Assembly (NCBI GenBank): GCA_040757065.1
Contig: JBFLXR010000011.1
Span: forward strand, 18,596-82,595
DNA: 64,000 nt
Reading direction: 5' to 3'
DNA from: JBFLXR01 sp040757065
GTDB lineage: Bacteria > Pseudomonadota > Gammaproteobacteria > Burkholderiales > Gallionellaceae
Made by a program: the position numbers and the translations under genes. Shown here one piece after another: positions 17,747-26,434 of this stretch (the stretch's first letter is position 1; every line of letters starts with the position of its first letter). Under the pieces are notes generated by a model, which was given only the letters and a program-made list of their open reading frames with translations, made no database searches and was not told the origin of the DNA.

Positions 17747-18430
17747 ATGCGTAACTGGACTCGTTTTCTGATGGCGGCAGCTAGCCTGATGATGCTCGCC
17801 GGGTGCGATGGCATTAAGCCGTCCACAAGTATTCAGCAGCCGATGACGGCGCGTCCGATACCTCAGCGCGTGGCGCATTACGACAATGGCTCGATTTATC
17901 AGGCGGGTTACAACGAGCGTCCATTGTTTGAAGATCGTCGCGCCCGCAATGTCGGCGACATTCTGACGATCAGTATCGTCGAGAAAACGGCGGCCAGTAA
18001 GAAATCGAGCAGCAGCGCTACGCATGCCGGAAGTACCGATGTGAAGTTGCCGACTGCGATTGTGCCGCTGCTGAACAGCAAGCCCTTGTTGAAAGGGATT
18101 AATGTTACGGGCAGCGATAGCGATACTTTCAGCGGTAAGGGCGATAGTGCCAGCAATAACGACTTTACCAGCACGATTACGGTGACGGTGATCGAGGTGC
18201 TGCCCAACGGCAATCTGGTGGTCAGCGGCGAAAAACAAATTTCGATCAACCAAGGCGATGAGTTCGTTCGTTTCTCCGGTGTGGTGAATCCGAACTCGAT
18301 TAACAACAACACGGTGGTTTCAACGCAGGTTGCCGATGCACACATTGAATATAAGGGTGCCGGCTATATCAATGAGGCGCAAACTATGGGTTGGCTCGGA
18401 CGCTTTTTCCTGTCGGTGTTGCCGTTCTGA
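17747..18430 (+). CDS. flgH: Flagellar L-ring lipoprotein FlgH
   Basis: FlgH builds the outer-membrane L-ring. The 227-residue precursor has a lipoprotein signal peptide with lipobox LAGC (C20). The mature part carries RARNVGDILTISIVEKTAAS, ITVTVIEVLPNGNLVVSGEK, and the end QTMGWLGRFFLSVLPF typical of FlgH. It lies 9 bases after flgG. The next gene flgI starts 11 bases after its stop. Confidence 0.97.
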   Translation: MRNWTRFLMAAASLMMLAGCDGIKPSTSIQQPMTARPIPQRVAHYDNGSIYQAGYNERPLFEDRRARNVGDILTISIVEKTAASKKSSSSATHAGSTDVKLPTAIVPLLNSKPLLKGINVTGSDSDTFSGKGDSASNNDFTSTITVTVIEVLPNGNLVVSGEKQISINQGDEFVRFSGVVNPNSINNNTVVSTQVADAHIEYKGAGYINEAQTMGWLGRFFLSVLPF

Positions 18431-18441
18431 GGATGGAGGGG

Positions 18442-19545
18442 ATGATGAACAAATGGCTCCGTACCTTCGCACTGTTCGCGCTACTGGCGGTCGGTGGACA
18501 TGCTTACGCCGAACGCATCAAGGATTTGGCCAGTATTCAGGGCGTGCGGGATAACCAGTTGATCGGTTACGGTTTGGTCGTAGGTTTGGATGGCAGCGGC
18601 GACCAGACGACCCAAACACCGTTCACCGTTCAAAGCGTGATTAACATGCTGTCGCAAATGGGCGTGAACCTGCCTGCCGCAACCAGCCTGCAACTGAAAA
18701 ACGTAGCGGCGGTGATGGTGACTGCTACCTTGCCGCCATTTGCGCGTCCCGGTCAGATGATCGATATTACGGCCTCATCGCTGGGCAATGCGAAAAGTTT
18801 GCGCGGCGGTACGCTGCTGATGACGCCCTTGAAGGGTGCGGACGGGCAAGTGTATGCGATGGCACAGGGCAATCTGGCCGTCAGCGGTGCCGGTGCTTCG
18901 GCAAACGGTTCGAAAACACAGGTGAATCACTTGAGTGTCGGACGGATTCCCGGCGGTGCGACAGTGGAGCGTTCGGTACCGACAGTGTTGGGGCAGGGCG
19001 ACTATATACACCTAGAGTTGAATGCGACCGATTTTACGACTGCAACGCGCATTGCGGAAGCGATCAACCAGCAGGTGTCGCCCGATAGCGCCTCACCGTT
19101 GGATGGACGTACAGTGCAGGTACGCGCACCGGCAGGCAGCGCCAGAGTTGCTTTCTTATCTCAAATCGAGAATGTGCAGGTCGATCCGGCCGCGGGGATT
19201 GCGAAAGTCATTATTAATGCACGCACCGGTTCTGTGGTTATGAATCAGGCTGTGACGTTGGATAGCTGCGCAGTTTCTCACGGCAATCTGACAGTGGTGG
19301 TCAGTACCGAAAACGCGGTGAGTCAGCCCGCGCCCTTCTCGGAAGGTAAAACGGTACAAACCAGCAATTCGACCATCGATATTAAGGCTGAGCCCGGTAA
19401 TTTGCTGATGCTGAAACGCGGTGTTTCACTGAGCGATGTCGTGAAGTCGCTGAATTCTATCGGTGCAACGCCGCAGGATTTACTCGCGATCCTGCAAGCG
19501 ATGAAATCTTCCGGCGCGTTGCGTGCCGAGCTGGAGGTGATCTGA
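18442..19545 (+). CDS. flgI: Flagellar P-ring protein FlgI
   Basis: FlgI forms the periplasmic P-ring. I chose the ATG at 18442 (or the adjacent one at 18445) because it follows the SD GGAGGGG and gives a clear signal peptide (MNKWLRTFALFALLAVGGHA, then YA). Longer starts would run into flgH. The 367-residue precursor has the family N-terminus ERIKDLASIQGVRDNQLIGY, GLVVGLDGSGDQT, and the conserved PGNLLMLKRGVSLSDVVKSL near the end. It depends on FlgA (12388-13065). It overlaps flgJ by one base (TGATG). Confidence 0.96.
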   Translation: MMNKWLRTFALFALLAVGGHAYAERIKDLASIQGVRDNQLIGYGLVVGLDGSGDQTTQTPFTVQSVINMLSQMGVNLPAATSLQLKNVAAVMVTATLPPFARPGQMIDITASSLGNAKSLRGGTLLMTPLKGADGQVYAMAQGNLAVSGAGASANGSKTQVNHLSVGRIPGGATVERSVPTVLGQGDYIHLELNATDFTTATRIAEAINQQVSPDSASPLDGRTVQVRAPAGSARVAFLSQIENVQVDPAAGIAKVIINARTGSVVMNQAVTLDSCAVSHGNLTVVVSTENAVSQPAPFSEGKTVQTSNSTIDIKAEPGNLLMLKRGVSLSDVVKSLNSIGATPQDLLAILQAMKSSGALRAELEVI

Positions 19546-20459
19546 TGAACATTCCGGGGGATATGGCTGCCAATCTGGCTGCGGACAGCAAGGCATTGGA
19601 CAGCCTGCGCGTACAGGCCAAACATTCTCCGGACCAAGCGCTCAAGGCCGCTGCACAGCAGTTCGAGTCGGTGTTCCTGAGCATGATGTTGAAATCTATG
19701 CGTGACGCCACGCCGCAAGACGGGATGTTCGACAACGAGCAAACCAAGATGTTTACTTCGATGCTGGATCAGCAATTGGCGCAAAACATTTCGAGCAAGG
19801 GTATGGGCTTGGCCGACATGATGGTTAAGCAGCTAAGCCGGCAAAACGGGATCGACCCAAAGCAACTGACTCAGAGCGCAGCCCTGCCGCAAGGGAGCGT
19901 TGCGCAAGCGAGTGCTCCGAGCAAGCTCGTTAAGCCCGATACGGCGGTGACCCAACCGAAAGCCGCGCCGACAGCGATTCCATCGGCATACAGCGAAAGT
20001 TTCCAACGCGACTTTGTACAAAGCATGATGCCGCATGCGGCACAGGCCAGCCAGTCCACCGGCATTCCCGCTCATCTGATGGTCGGTCAGGCTGCGCTGG
20101 AAAGCGGGTGGGGCAAGCGGGAAATCCGCAATGCCGACGGTACGAACAGCCACAATTTGTTCGGTATTAAGGCAGGCAACAACTGGAAGGGAAAAGTGGC
20201 CGAAGTTGCAACGACGGAATACAAGAACGGGGTAGCTTATAAACAGGTGGAGAAATTCCGCTCTTATTCTTCGTTTGCGGAAGCATTTCAGGATTATGCT
20301 AGCCTCATTCGCGGCAATTCGAGATACGCCAATGTCATGCAGTATGGGAATAATGCCTACGGGTTTGCTCAGGCGCTGCAACAGGCAGGATATGCAACCG
20401 ATCCGAAATACGCGGATAAGTTGATCGGCGTGATCGGGAAGGTTAGTGCGCTGGCGTAA
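19545..20459 (+). CDS. flgJ: Flagellar rod cap and peptidoglycan hydrolase FlgJ
   Basis: FlgJ caps the rod and digests the peptidoglycan in its way. The 304 residues contain the N-terminal rod-binding domain (AAQQFESVFLSMMLKSMRD, NISSKGMGLADMMVKQL), a proline/alanine linker (about 115-150), and a C-terminal N-acetylglucosaminidase domain with AALESGWGKREI (catalytic glutamate) and NSHNLFGIKAGNNWKG. This two-domain form is that of beta- and gammaproteobacteria. The stop codon TAA is part of the sigma-28 -35 box for flgK. Confidence 0.96.
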   Translation: MNIPGDMAANLAADSKALDSLRVQAKHSPDQALKAAAQQFESVFLSMMLKSMRDATPQDGMFDNEQTKMFTSMLDQQLAQNISSKGMGLADMMVKQLSRQNGIDPKQLTQSAALPQGSVAQASAPSKLVKPDTAVTQPKAAPTAIPSAYSESFQRDFVQSMMPHAAQASQSTGIPAHLMVGQAALESGWGKREIRNADGTNSHNLFGIKAGNNWKGKVAEVATTEYKNGVAYKQVEKFRSYSSFAEAFQDYASLIRGNSRYANVMQYGNNAYGFAQALQQAGYATDPKYADKLIGVIGKVSALA

Positions 20460-20483
20460 AGATATATTCGGATTGGCCGATAT
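20457..20483 (+). promoter_or_regulatory. Sigma-28 (FliA) promoter of flgKL
   Basis: TAAAGATA, 11 bases, GCCGATAT: the -10 differs from the FliA consensus only at the last base, and the -35 keeps the TAAAG core. The TAA stop of flgJ supplies the first bases of the -35 box. The flgK ATG is 40 bases after the -10 box. Confidence 0.88.
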
Positions 20484-20522
20484 TAAACACAATAGTGCAT
20501 ACGGCAGAATGGAAACGAGATC

Positions 20523-22475
20523 ATGGTTGGTTCAATTTATAACATCGGTTTGACGGCGCTGAACGCGGCGCAGGCCGGGTTGGTGACCACCGAGCATAAC
20601 ATCGCCAATGCCAACACGGCCAATTATTCCCGTCAACAGAACGTACAGTCCGCGAATCAGCCGCAATTTTCCGGCTCAGGTTATTTCGGGCAGGGTGTCA
20701 ATATTGCCAACGTAAAGCGCGCTTACAGCGATTTCCTGACGAAACAAGTGTTTCAGGAACAAGCCATGGCGGCGCAATACGATGCTTACTATGCGCAAAT
20801 TCAGCAAGTCGACAGTTTACTGGGTGATACGAATTCCGGTTTGCTGTCGGCAGTGCAAGGTTTTTTCAATTCGGTGAACGGCGTCGGTGTGGCGAGTACT
20901 CCCGAGTCTCAGTCTGCTCGTCAATCCATGATTAGCGCGGGCAACGCCTTGGTTTCGAGGTTTCAGTCGATCGGGCAAACTCTGACCGATATTAATACTT
21001 CCGTTGAAAGACAAATTTCGTCCAGCGTCGCAACGATCAATAGTCTGGCGACGCAACTGGCATCGCTTAATCAGTCGATTATGTCGGCTCAGACCGCAGT
21101 TAACACGCAGGCACCGAACGATCTGCTGGATAAGTTCGACAATTTGGTCGCACAATTGAATCAGGAAATTAAGGCGACGGTCGTGCAGCAGAGTGATGGC
21201 AGTTTCGGCGTATATATCGGCAATGGGCAACCCTTGGTGCTGGGAACGCAGGCGACCCAACTGACGACCGTTCGCGGCAATGCCGATCCTACGCGGATGG
21301 AAGTGGCCATTTCTTCGAATGGCGCAGCGGTGCATATCGATCAAACCAGCCTGCAGGGCGGAAAGCTGGGCGGAGTGATCGCATTTCGCACCAATACGCT
21401 GGATGCGGCTCAGAATTCGCTGGGACAGATCGCCATGGTGTTTGCGGATAGCTTCAATAAGCAGCACAGCATGGGGATGGACCTGAACGGGGCATTGGGC
21501 GGAAATTTCTTTAATGTGCCGACGCCGACCACGACCGCGAATTTGCTGAATGCCGGAACCGGCGTGGTATCGACGACGCTGAGCAATGCGGCAACATTGA
21601 CGGCCAGCGATTATAAGCTGACTTTCAACGGGGGCACGAGTTATACGCTGTTGCGCCTTTCGGATAATACGGCTACTAATCTTCCCGCGGGTTTGCCGCA
21701 AACAGTGGACGGCCTGACTTTTACGTTGAGCGCAGGTACGCCGACTGCCGGCGATAGCTTCCTGATCCGACCGACCGCTTCCGGAGCTGGTGGGATTACG
21801 ATGGCAATCAGCGATCCGAATAAGGTCGCCGCAGCGACGCCGGTTCGTTCTGGGGCTGCGCTGACCAATCTGGGTACCGGCACGATCAGCGCGGCGACGG
21901 TGAATGCGACCCCGACAACGCCTAATCCGGCTCATCCGACCACGGATTTGAATCTGCTGCAACCGATAACTATTACGTTTACGAGTGCGACGACCTATAA
22001 CATTTCGACTGGCGTCGCTCCTGCCGCCCTGACACCGGTGGTAATCGGAGCTGCCTACACGGCCGGTTCGACTATTAGTTATAACGGTTGGTCGGTGCAG
22101 ATCAGCGGTGCGCCCAAAACGACGGATGTTTTTACGGTAGTGCCGAACAGCAGTGCAAAAACTGATGGCACCAATGCACTGAAATTGTCGGGTTTGCAAA
22201 CGCAAACCACGGTAGGCGGCAGTTTGAGCTATGTGGGAGCGTATGCGCAGCTGGTGAGTCAGGTCGGCAGCAAAACCAATGAAATTAAAGTGGCGAGCGA
22301 CTCGCAAAGTGCGATCGTAACGCAAGTTACGCAAGCTCAGCAGTCGGTTTCCGGGGTGAATCTGGATGAGGAGGCGTCGAATCTGATGCGCTATCAGCGT
22401 GCATATCAGGCTGCTGGCAAGGCGATTCAGATTGCCAATACGCTCTTCGATACGATCCTGTCGTTAGGAAGGTAG
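20523..22475 (+). CDS. flgK: Hook-filament junction protein FlgK (HAP1)
   Basis: FlgK joins hook and filament. The 650-residue product is longer than Escherichia FlgK (547) because of a large serine/threonine-rich outer domain (about 330-560). The conserved ends are there: N-terminal GLTALNAAQAGLVTTEHNI and C-terminal NLDEEASNLMRYQRAYQAAG. The D1 helical pair is intact. It has its own FliA promoter, so it belongs to the late class even though it sits at the end of the flg operon; FlgN is its chaperone. Confidence 0.96.
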   Translation: MVGSIYNIGLTALNAAQAGLVTTEHNIANANTANYSRQQNVQSANQPQFSGSGYFGQGVNIANVKRAYSDFLTKQVFQEQAMAAQYDAYYAQIQQVDSLLGDTNSGLLSAVQGFFNSVNGVGVASTPESQSARQSMISAGNALVSRFQSIGQTLTDINTSVERQISSSVATINSLATQLASLNQSIMSAQTAVNTQAPNDLLDKFDNLVAQLNQEIKATVVQQSDGSFGVYIGNGQPLVLGTQATQLTTVRGNADPTRMEVAISSNGAAVHIDQTSLQGGKLGGVIAFRTNTLDAAQNSLGQIAMVFADSFNKQHSMGMDLNGALGGNFFNVPTPTTTANLLNAGTGVVSTTLSNAATLTASDYKLTFNGGTSYTLLRLSDNTATNLPAGLPQTVDGLTFTLSAGTPTAGDSFLIRPTASGAGGITMAISDPNKVAAATPVRSGAALTNLGTGTISAATVNATPTTPNPAHPTTDLNLLQPITITFTSATTYNISTGVAPAALTPVVIGAAYTAGSTISYNGWSVQISGAPKTTDVFTVVPNSSAKTDGTNALKLSGLQTQTTVGGSLSYVGAYAQLVSQVGSKTNEIKVASDSQSAIVTQVTQAQQSVSGVNLDEEASNLMRYQRAYQAAGKAIQIANTLFDTILSLGR

Positions 22476-22482
22476 GTGAATC

Positions 22483-23712
22483 ATGCGTCTTACCAATTAT
22501 TCGGTTTACGACGTTAATGTCAATTCGCTGAATCAGCTTCAGGTCAAGCTGGCGCATTCGCAGCAGCAGTTGTCGACTGGACGCCGGATTGTCACGCCGG
22601 CCGACGATCCTGCCGCAATGGCGCGTTCGATGGAAATTACGCAGGCCGATTCGCTGAATAACCAGTATGCAGCCAACCGCGTGGCGATTACCAATACGCT
22701 TTCTCTGACCGAAAATGCCTTATCCAGTGCAACGACGCTGTTGCAGGATATCAAAACGATTGCGATGACGGCGGGTAATACTTCGATCAGCAATGCCGAT
22801 CGCCAAGTCAAGGCCACTGAGTTGCAGGGGCGCTTGACCGACTTGCTGGCGCTCGCGAATAGTACAGACGGCGCAGGTAGTTATTTGTTCTCGGGTTTTC
22901 AGGGCGGCACGGTGCCGTTTGTGATGAACGGCGCGAGTACGAGTTATCTCGGCGATGACGGTCAACGCATGATTCAGGTAAGCAGTTCGCGCACTATGGC
23001 TTCGAATATTTCGGGGGCCGATGCTTTTATGCGCGTCAAGGACGGGAACGGCATATTTTCTGTGACGCCTGGTGCGGGAAATACCGGAAGTTCGTATTCG
23101 AGTATGGGGGCGGTGATTAATCCGGCCGCGATGAATGGCAACAGCTATCAGGTACAGTTTACCGTAGCGGCTGGGGTAACGACCTATGTGGTGATGGATA
23201 CGACGACCGCAACGCAAGTTGCCCCGCCGCTGCCGGCGGTGAGTAGTCCGTATGTCAGCGGGCAGGCCATCACGTTTGGCGGCATGCAGATCAATGTGAC
23301 AGGATCGCCGGCCAACGGCGATACATACAATGTGCAGCCAAGCCAGAATACCAATGTTTTCTCGATTATTTCCAATTTTGCGACTGCGCTGGCGAACCCT
23401 GTTTCAACCAGCAATCCGGCATCGCAAGCGGCTTTCACGCAAAGTTTGAATACGGCACTGGCCGGGTTAGACTCCGCTTTAAGTTCGGTGTTGAATGTCC
23501 GTACAACCGTCGGAGCCAGACTGAGCGAGGTCGATATACTGAACAGCAACGGCGAGGCGCTGGGGGCGCAGTATAAGCAGGCGATGTCGCAACTGATCGA
23601 TCTCGATTACAACAAGGCGATCAGCGATTTTTCGCAGCAGCTGACTATGCTGCAAGCGGCACAGAAATCGTTCAAGAGCATGATGGACATGACCTTGTTC
23701 AACTATATGTAA
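22483..23712 (+). CDS. flgL: Hook-filament junction protein FlgL (HAP3)
   Basis: FlgL is the second junction protein, flagellin-like at both ends. The 409 residues begin MRLTNYSVYDVNVNSLNQLQ with the helix KLAHSQQQLSTGRRIVTPAD. They end DLDYNKAISDFSQQLTMLQA followed by MMDMTLFNYM. The central region is an expanded outer domain. It starts seven bases after flgK and is co-transcribed from the sigma-28 promoter. A strong shared terminator follows. Confidence 0.95.
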   Translation: MRLTNYSVYDVNVNSLNQLQVKLAHSQQQLSTGRRIVTPADDPAAMARSMEITQADSLNNQYAANRVAITNTLSLTENALSSATTLLQDIKTIAMTAGNTSISNADRQVKATELQGRLTDLLALANSTDGAGSYLFSGFQGGTVPFVMNGASTSYLGDDGQRMIQVSSSRTMASNISGADAFMRVKDGNGIFSVTPGAGNTGSSYSSMGAVINPAAMNGNSYQVQFTVAAGVTTYVVMDTTTATQVAPPLPAVSSPYVSGQAITFGGMQINVTGSPANGDTYNVQPSQNTNVFSIISNFATALANPVSTSNPASQAAFTQSLNTALAGLDSALSSVLNVRTTVGARLSEVDILNSNGEALGAQYKQAMSQLIDLDYNKAISDFSQQLTMLQAAQKSFKSMMDMTLFNYM

Positions 23713-23741
23713 TTCCTTATTTCGATTATTCCGACGCTGAA

Positions 23742-23778
23742 ACAAGCCCCCTTGTAACGATGGTTCAAGGGGGCTTGT
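23742..23778. terminator. Bidirectional terminator between flgL and fliR
   Basis: A perfect 13-bp stem (ACAAGCCCCCTTG / CAAGGGGGCTTGT) with an 11-base loop lies between the convergent flgL and fliR ends. Short T-rich stretches follow it on each strand (GCTTTCTC on +, TTTCAGCG on -). Confidence 0.9.
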
Positions 23779-23784
23779 GCTTTC

Positions 23785-24576
23785 TCAGGGGCGAGGGGCG
23801 ATTTGGTGCATGGCGCGCAGCATGGTGTCGATACCGTTGCGCGTGAATAATTCCAGCAACGGGGCGAGATAGGGGATGGAAAGCGCCAGCATGATCAAGC
23901 CGATACTGAGGGTGATCGGGAAGCCGATTGCGAATAAATTGAGTTGAGGGGCGCTACGAGTCAGTACCCCGAGCGCAATGTTGGTAATAATCAGCGCACC
24001 AAGTACCGGCAGGGAAAGTTGCAATGCGGATTTGAGAATGCTGCCCCCCCAAAGTGCAAGCGTGCGCCAGCCCTCTGCGGTCGGCGGGTGGGTGGTTACC
24101 GGAAAGGCTTGAAAACTGTTGGCCAGTGCTTCCAGCATGAGTAAGTGACCGTTCATGGCGAGGAAAGCCAGGGCGGCGATTAATCCGAGGAACTGTCCGA
24201 CTACAGGGGTATACGATGCATTGACCGGGTCGTAGAAACTGGCGAACCCCAGACCCATTTGCAGGCCGATAATTTCACCGGCGGCTTCTACGGCAGTGAA
24301 AATAAGCCGAACAGTAAAACCCATGGCCATGCCGGCCATGATTTGCTGAAAAACCACGAAAATGCCGGCAGTGCTGCCTGGCTCTAAGCCGGGCTGTATT
24401 TCGACGGTCGGACTGATGACGATGGTCAGTACAACGGCGAGCGCCACTTTAACCCGAGCCGGAATTTGCTTGTTGCCGAAAATCGGCGCTGTGCCTATGA
24501 AGGCCAGAATGCGAATCAGCGGGAACAAGAAAGCCGCCAGCCAAGCGGAGAGTTGCGCACTTGTGACGCTAATCAT
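23785..24576 (-). CDS. fliR: Flagellar export gate protein FliR
   Basis: FliR is part of the FliPQR export channel. The 263 residues are very hydrophobic with about six membrane segments. Family features are ARVKVALAVVLTIVIS, AGEIIGLQMGLGFASFYDP and the end region FAIGFPITLSIGLIMLALSI. It is last in the fliF-R series on this strand and ends seven bases from the shared terminator. fliQ lies nine bases upstream. Confidence 0.95.
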   Translation of the reverse strand: MISVTSAQLSAWLAAFLFPLIRILAFIGTAPIFGNKQIPARVKVALAVVLTIVISPTVEIQPGLEPGSTAGIFVVFQQIMAGMAMGFTVRLIFTAVEAAGEIIGLQMGLGFASFYDPVNASYTPVVGQFLGLIAALAFLAMNGHLLMLEALANSFQAFPVTTHPPTAEGWRTLALWGGSILKSALQLSLPVLGALIITNIALGVLTRSAPQLNLFAIGFPITLSIGLIMLALSIPYLAPLLELFTRNGIDTMLRAMHQIAPRP

Positions 24577-24585
24577 GATGACGGT

Positions 24586-24855
24586 TTACCCCACCATTAA
24601 GGGGATGCCGCTGTACAGCTTCTGAATATAATCGAGGAGCATGCCGATCATCCACGGCCCGGCCAGAATGAGTACTGCGCACATGGCGACCAACTTGGGA
24701 ATGAATGAGAGCGTCATTTCGTTGATCTGGGTTGCGGCCTGAAAGATACTGATCAGCAAGCCGATCAGAAGCGCGCTCAATAACATGGGCGCAGACACCA
24801 GCAGGGTGAGTTCCAATGCCTGCCGGGCGAGAGTCATAACGCTTTCCGGGGTCAT
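24586..24855 (-). CDS. fliQ: Flagellar export gate protein FliQ
   Basis: FliQ is a small export-channel subunit. The 89 residues form two membrane hairpin helices (ALELTLLVSAPMLLSALLIG and VAMCAVLILAGPWMIGMLL), with the conserved loop SIFQAATQINEMTLSFIPK. Length and sequence are standard. It lies between fliP and fliR with gaps of about ten bases. Confidence 0.96.
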   Translation of the reverse strand: MTPESVMTLARQALELTLLVSAPMLLSALLIGLLISIFQAATQINEMTLSFIPKLVAMCAVLILAGPWMIGMLLDYIQKLYSGIPLMVG

Positions 24856-24865
24856 GGGCGGCCTT

Positions 24866-25612
24866 TCAGGTGTAGAAACTCTGTACGAGCGAACCGATCA
24901 GCAGGTTCCAGCCGTCGGCCAATACGAACAACATAATTTTGAACGGTAGCGAAACCACAGCCGGGGAAACCATCATCATACCCATCGACATCAGTACGCT
25001 TGCCACAATCATATCGATAATCAGGAAGGGGATGAAGACAACAAAACCGATTTGGAAGGCGGTTTTCAATTCGCTGGTGACGTAGGCCGGCACCAGAATT
25101 TTCATGGGTGTTTCTTCCGGGCTTTGCAAGGCGGGCGAATTGGATATTTTTACGAATAGCGCCAAGTCGGTTTCGCGGGTCTGGCGCAACATGAAGGTTT
25201 TTAGCGGCAGGCTTGCTTTTTCGAGCGCTTCTTCCATGCCGATTTTGTTTTCGTTATAGGGCAGGTAGGCTTCGCTGTAGATTTTTTCGAAAACCGGCGA
25301 CATAACGAAAAATGTCAGGAATAGCGCCAGACCGATCAGCACTTGATTCGGCGGCGAGGCATTGGTGCCGATCGCGGAGCGGAGCAGGGAGAGCACAATG
25401 ACGATGCGAGTAAAGCCTGTCATGAGCAGCAGAATCGCCGGTAGGAACGACAGGGAGGTAATAAGTATCAGGGTTTGCAGGCCGAGCGAATAGGTTTGCC
25501 CGCCGCCCGGTGCCGGGGTGCTGGTGAAGGCCGGAAAACCCGCTTCGGCGGCATGCGCCAGCGGAACCCACATGACCGCCAGAATGAGGGCGGTTAAAAC
25601 TTTACGCAGCAT
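24866..25612 (-). CDS. fliP: Flagellar export gate protein FliP
   Basis: FliP forms most of the export channel. I chose the ATG at 25612 because it gives a cleavable signal peptide (MLRKVLTALILAVMWVPLAHA), as in known FliP proteins, and starts just inside the end of fliO. A longer frame reading would add 45 unrelated residues. The 248-residue precursor has FTRIVIVLSLLRSAIGTNAS, PNQVLIGLALFLTFFVMSP and the C-terminal VSLPFKIMLFVLADGWNLL. All are diagnostic. Confidence 0.96.
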   Translation of the reverse strand: MLRKVLTALILAVMWVPLAHAAEAGFPAFTSTPAPGGGQTYSLGLQTLILITSLSFLPAILLLMTGFTRIVIVLSLLRSAIGTNASPPNQVLIGLALFLTFFVMSPVFEKIYSEAYLPYNENKIGMEEALEKASLPLKTFMLRQTRETDLALFVKISNSPALQSPEETPMKILVPAYVTSELKTAFQIGFVVFIPFLIIDMIVASVLMSMGMMMVSPAVVSLPFKIMLFVLADGWNLLIGSLVQSFYT

Positions 25613-26042
25613 TGCGCTTCTCCGCGATTTGCTTAAGCCAGCTTTGGAAACGTGTTTCACCGGGAGGCATTTCGTCCGACTGCACGGGTGTAACATCTTT
25701 CGGGAGGGTGTGCAGGGTCTGCACATTGCCGGGGGCAACCCCGACAACCAGCCAAGTGTCTTTAACTTCGATCAGCAGGATGCGTTCGCGTTGACCGACT
25801 GCAATTCCGCTTATCACCTTGAGTTGTTTGCCGAGCCCGTGTTGCGGCAGATTCATGCGTTTCAGCAGCCAGGCGACCAAACCGATTATGCCAAGTACCA
25901 GAGCAAGGCTGAATATGACTTGCAAAACGCTACCGGCCGACAATGCCTCGGGCGGCGTATAGGCCGGGCGTGCAACCGTTTGCGCAAACGCGCTGCCACA
26001 GCTTAGCGAAGCAGCGGCAAGCAGGTGACGAATATATTTCAT
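25602..26042 (-). CDS. fliO: Flagellar export protein FliO
   Basis: FliO helps FliP assemble. The 146 residues have an N-terminal signal-like segment (MKYIRHLLAAASLSCGSAFA) and one membrane helix (VIFSLALVLGIIGLVAWLLK). The cytoplasmic beta domain is typical (ISGIAVGQRERILLIEVKDT, WLVVGVAPGNVQTLH). It sits between fliN and fliP, overlapping fliN by four bases and fliP by 11. FliO is poorly conserved, but the position and the GQRERILLIE block make the call secure. Confidence 0.93.
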   Translation of the reverse strand: MKYIRHLLAAASLSCGSAFAQTVARPAYTPPEALSAGSVLQVIFSLALVLGIIGLVAWLLKRMNLPQHGLGKQLKVISGIAVGQRERILLIEVKDTWLVVGVAPGNVQTLHTLPKDVTPVQSDEMPPGETRFQSWLKQIAEKRNAA

Positions 26043-26434
26043 CGATTGAGGCGGCGCAGACGTTCGGAAGGGGTAATAATATCGGTCAAGCGAATGCCGA
26101 GCTTGTCGTTTACGACCACCACTTCGCCCTGAGCGATCAGGAAACCGTTAATCAGCACGTCGAGCGGTTCGCCAGCCATGCCGGACAATTCCACCACGGA
26201 GCCTTGCGCTAGTTGCAGCAGGTTCTTGATCGGCATTTTCGCGCGTCCAAGTTCCACGGTTAGTGTGACTGGGATGTCCAGAATCATGTCGAGATCGTTC
26301 TGCGAGGTGATCCCGGCAGGTGTGTCGCTGAACTGTTGAAAGACATGCGGCTGGGCGTTCTGACCCGGTTGTGCATCGGCTGCTGCTTGTTCTGCCAGTG
26401 CCGCGCCCCAATCGTCTCCGATTTCGTCATTCAT
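26039..26434 (-). CDS. fliN: Flagellar motor switch protein FliN
   Basis: FliN forms the lower part of the C-ring. The ATG at 26434 (MNDEIGDDWGAALAEQ) is preferred, giving 131 residues and an eight-base overlap with the end of fliM; an upstream frame extension would add seven residues. The C-terminal SpoA domain is clear (ILDIPVTLTVELGRAKMPIK, GSVVELSGMAGEPLDVLING, KLGIRLTDIITPSERLRRL). The N-terminal part is acidic and alanine-rich. Confidence 0.95.
   Translation of the reverse strand: MNDEIGDDWGAALAEQAAADAQPGQNAQPHVFQQFSDTPAGITSQNDLDMILDIPVTLTVELGRAKMPIKNLLQLAQGSVVELSGMAGEPLDVLINGFLIAQGEVVVVNDKLGIRLTDIITPSERLRRLNR

Noticed and set aside
16874..18253. A 459-codon minus-strand frame across flgG and flgH
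   Set aside because: Antisense to well-defined rod and ring genes; composition is that of a shadow frame.
20817..22334. A 505-codon minus-strand frame inside flgK
   Set aside because: Arg/His/Gln-rich shadow of a repetitive Ser/Thr-rich coding region, with no SD and no domain.
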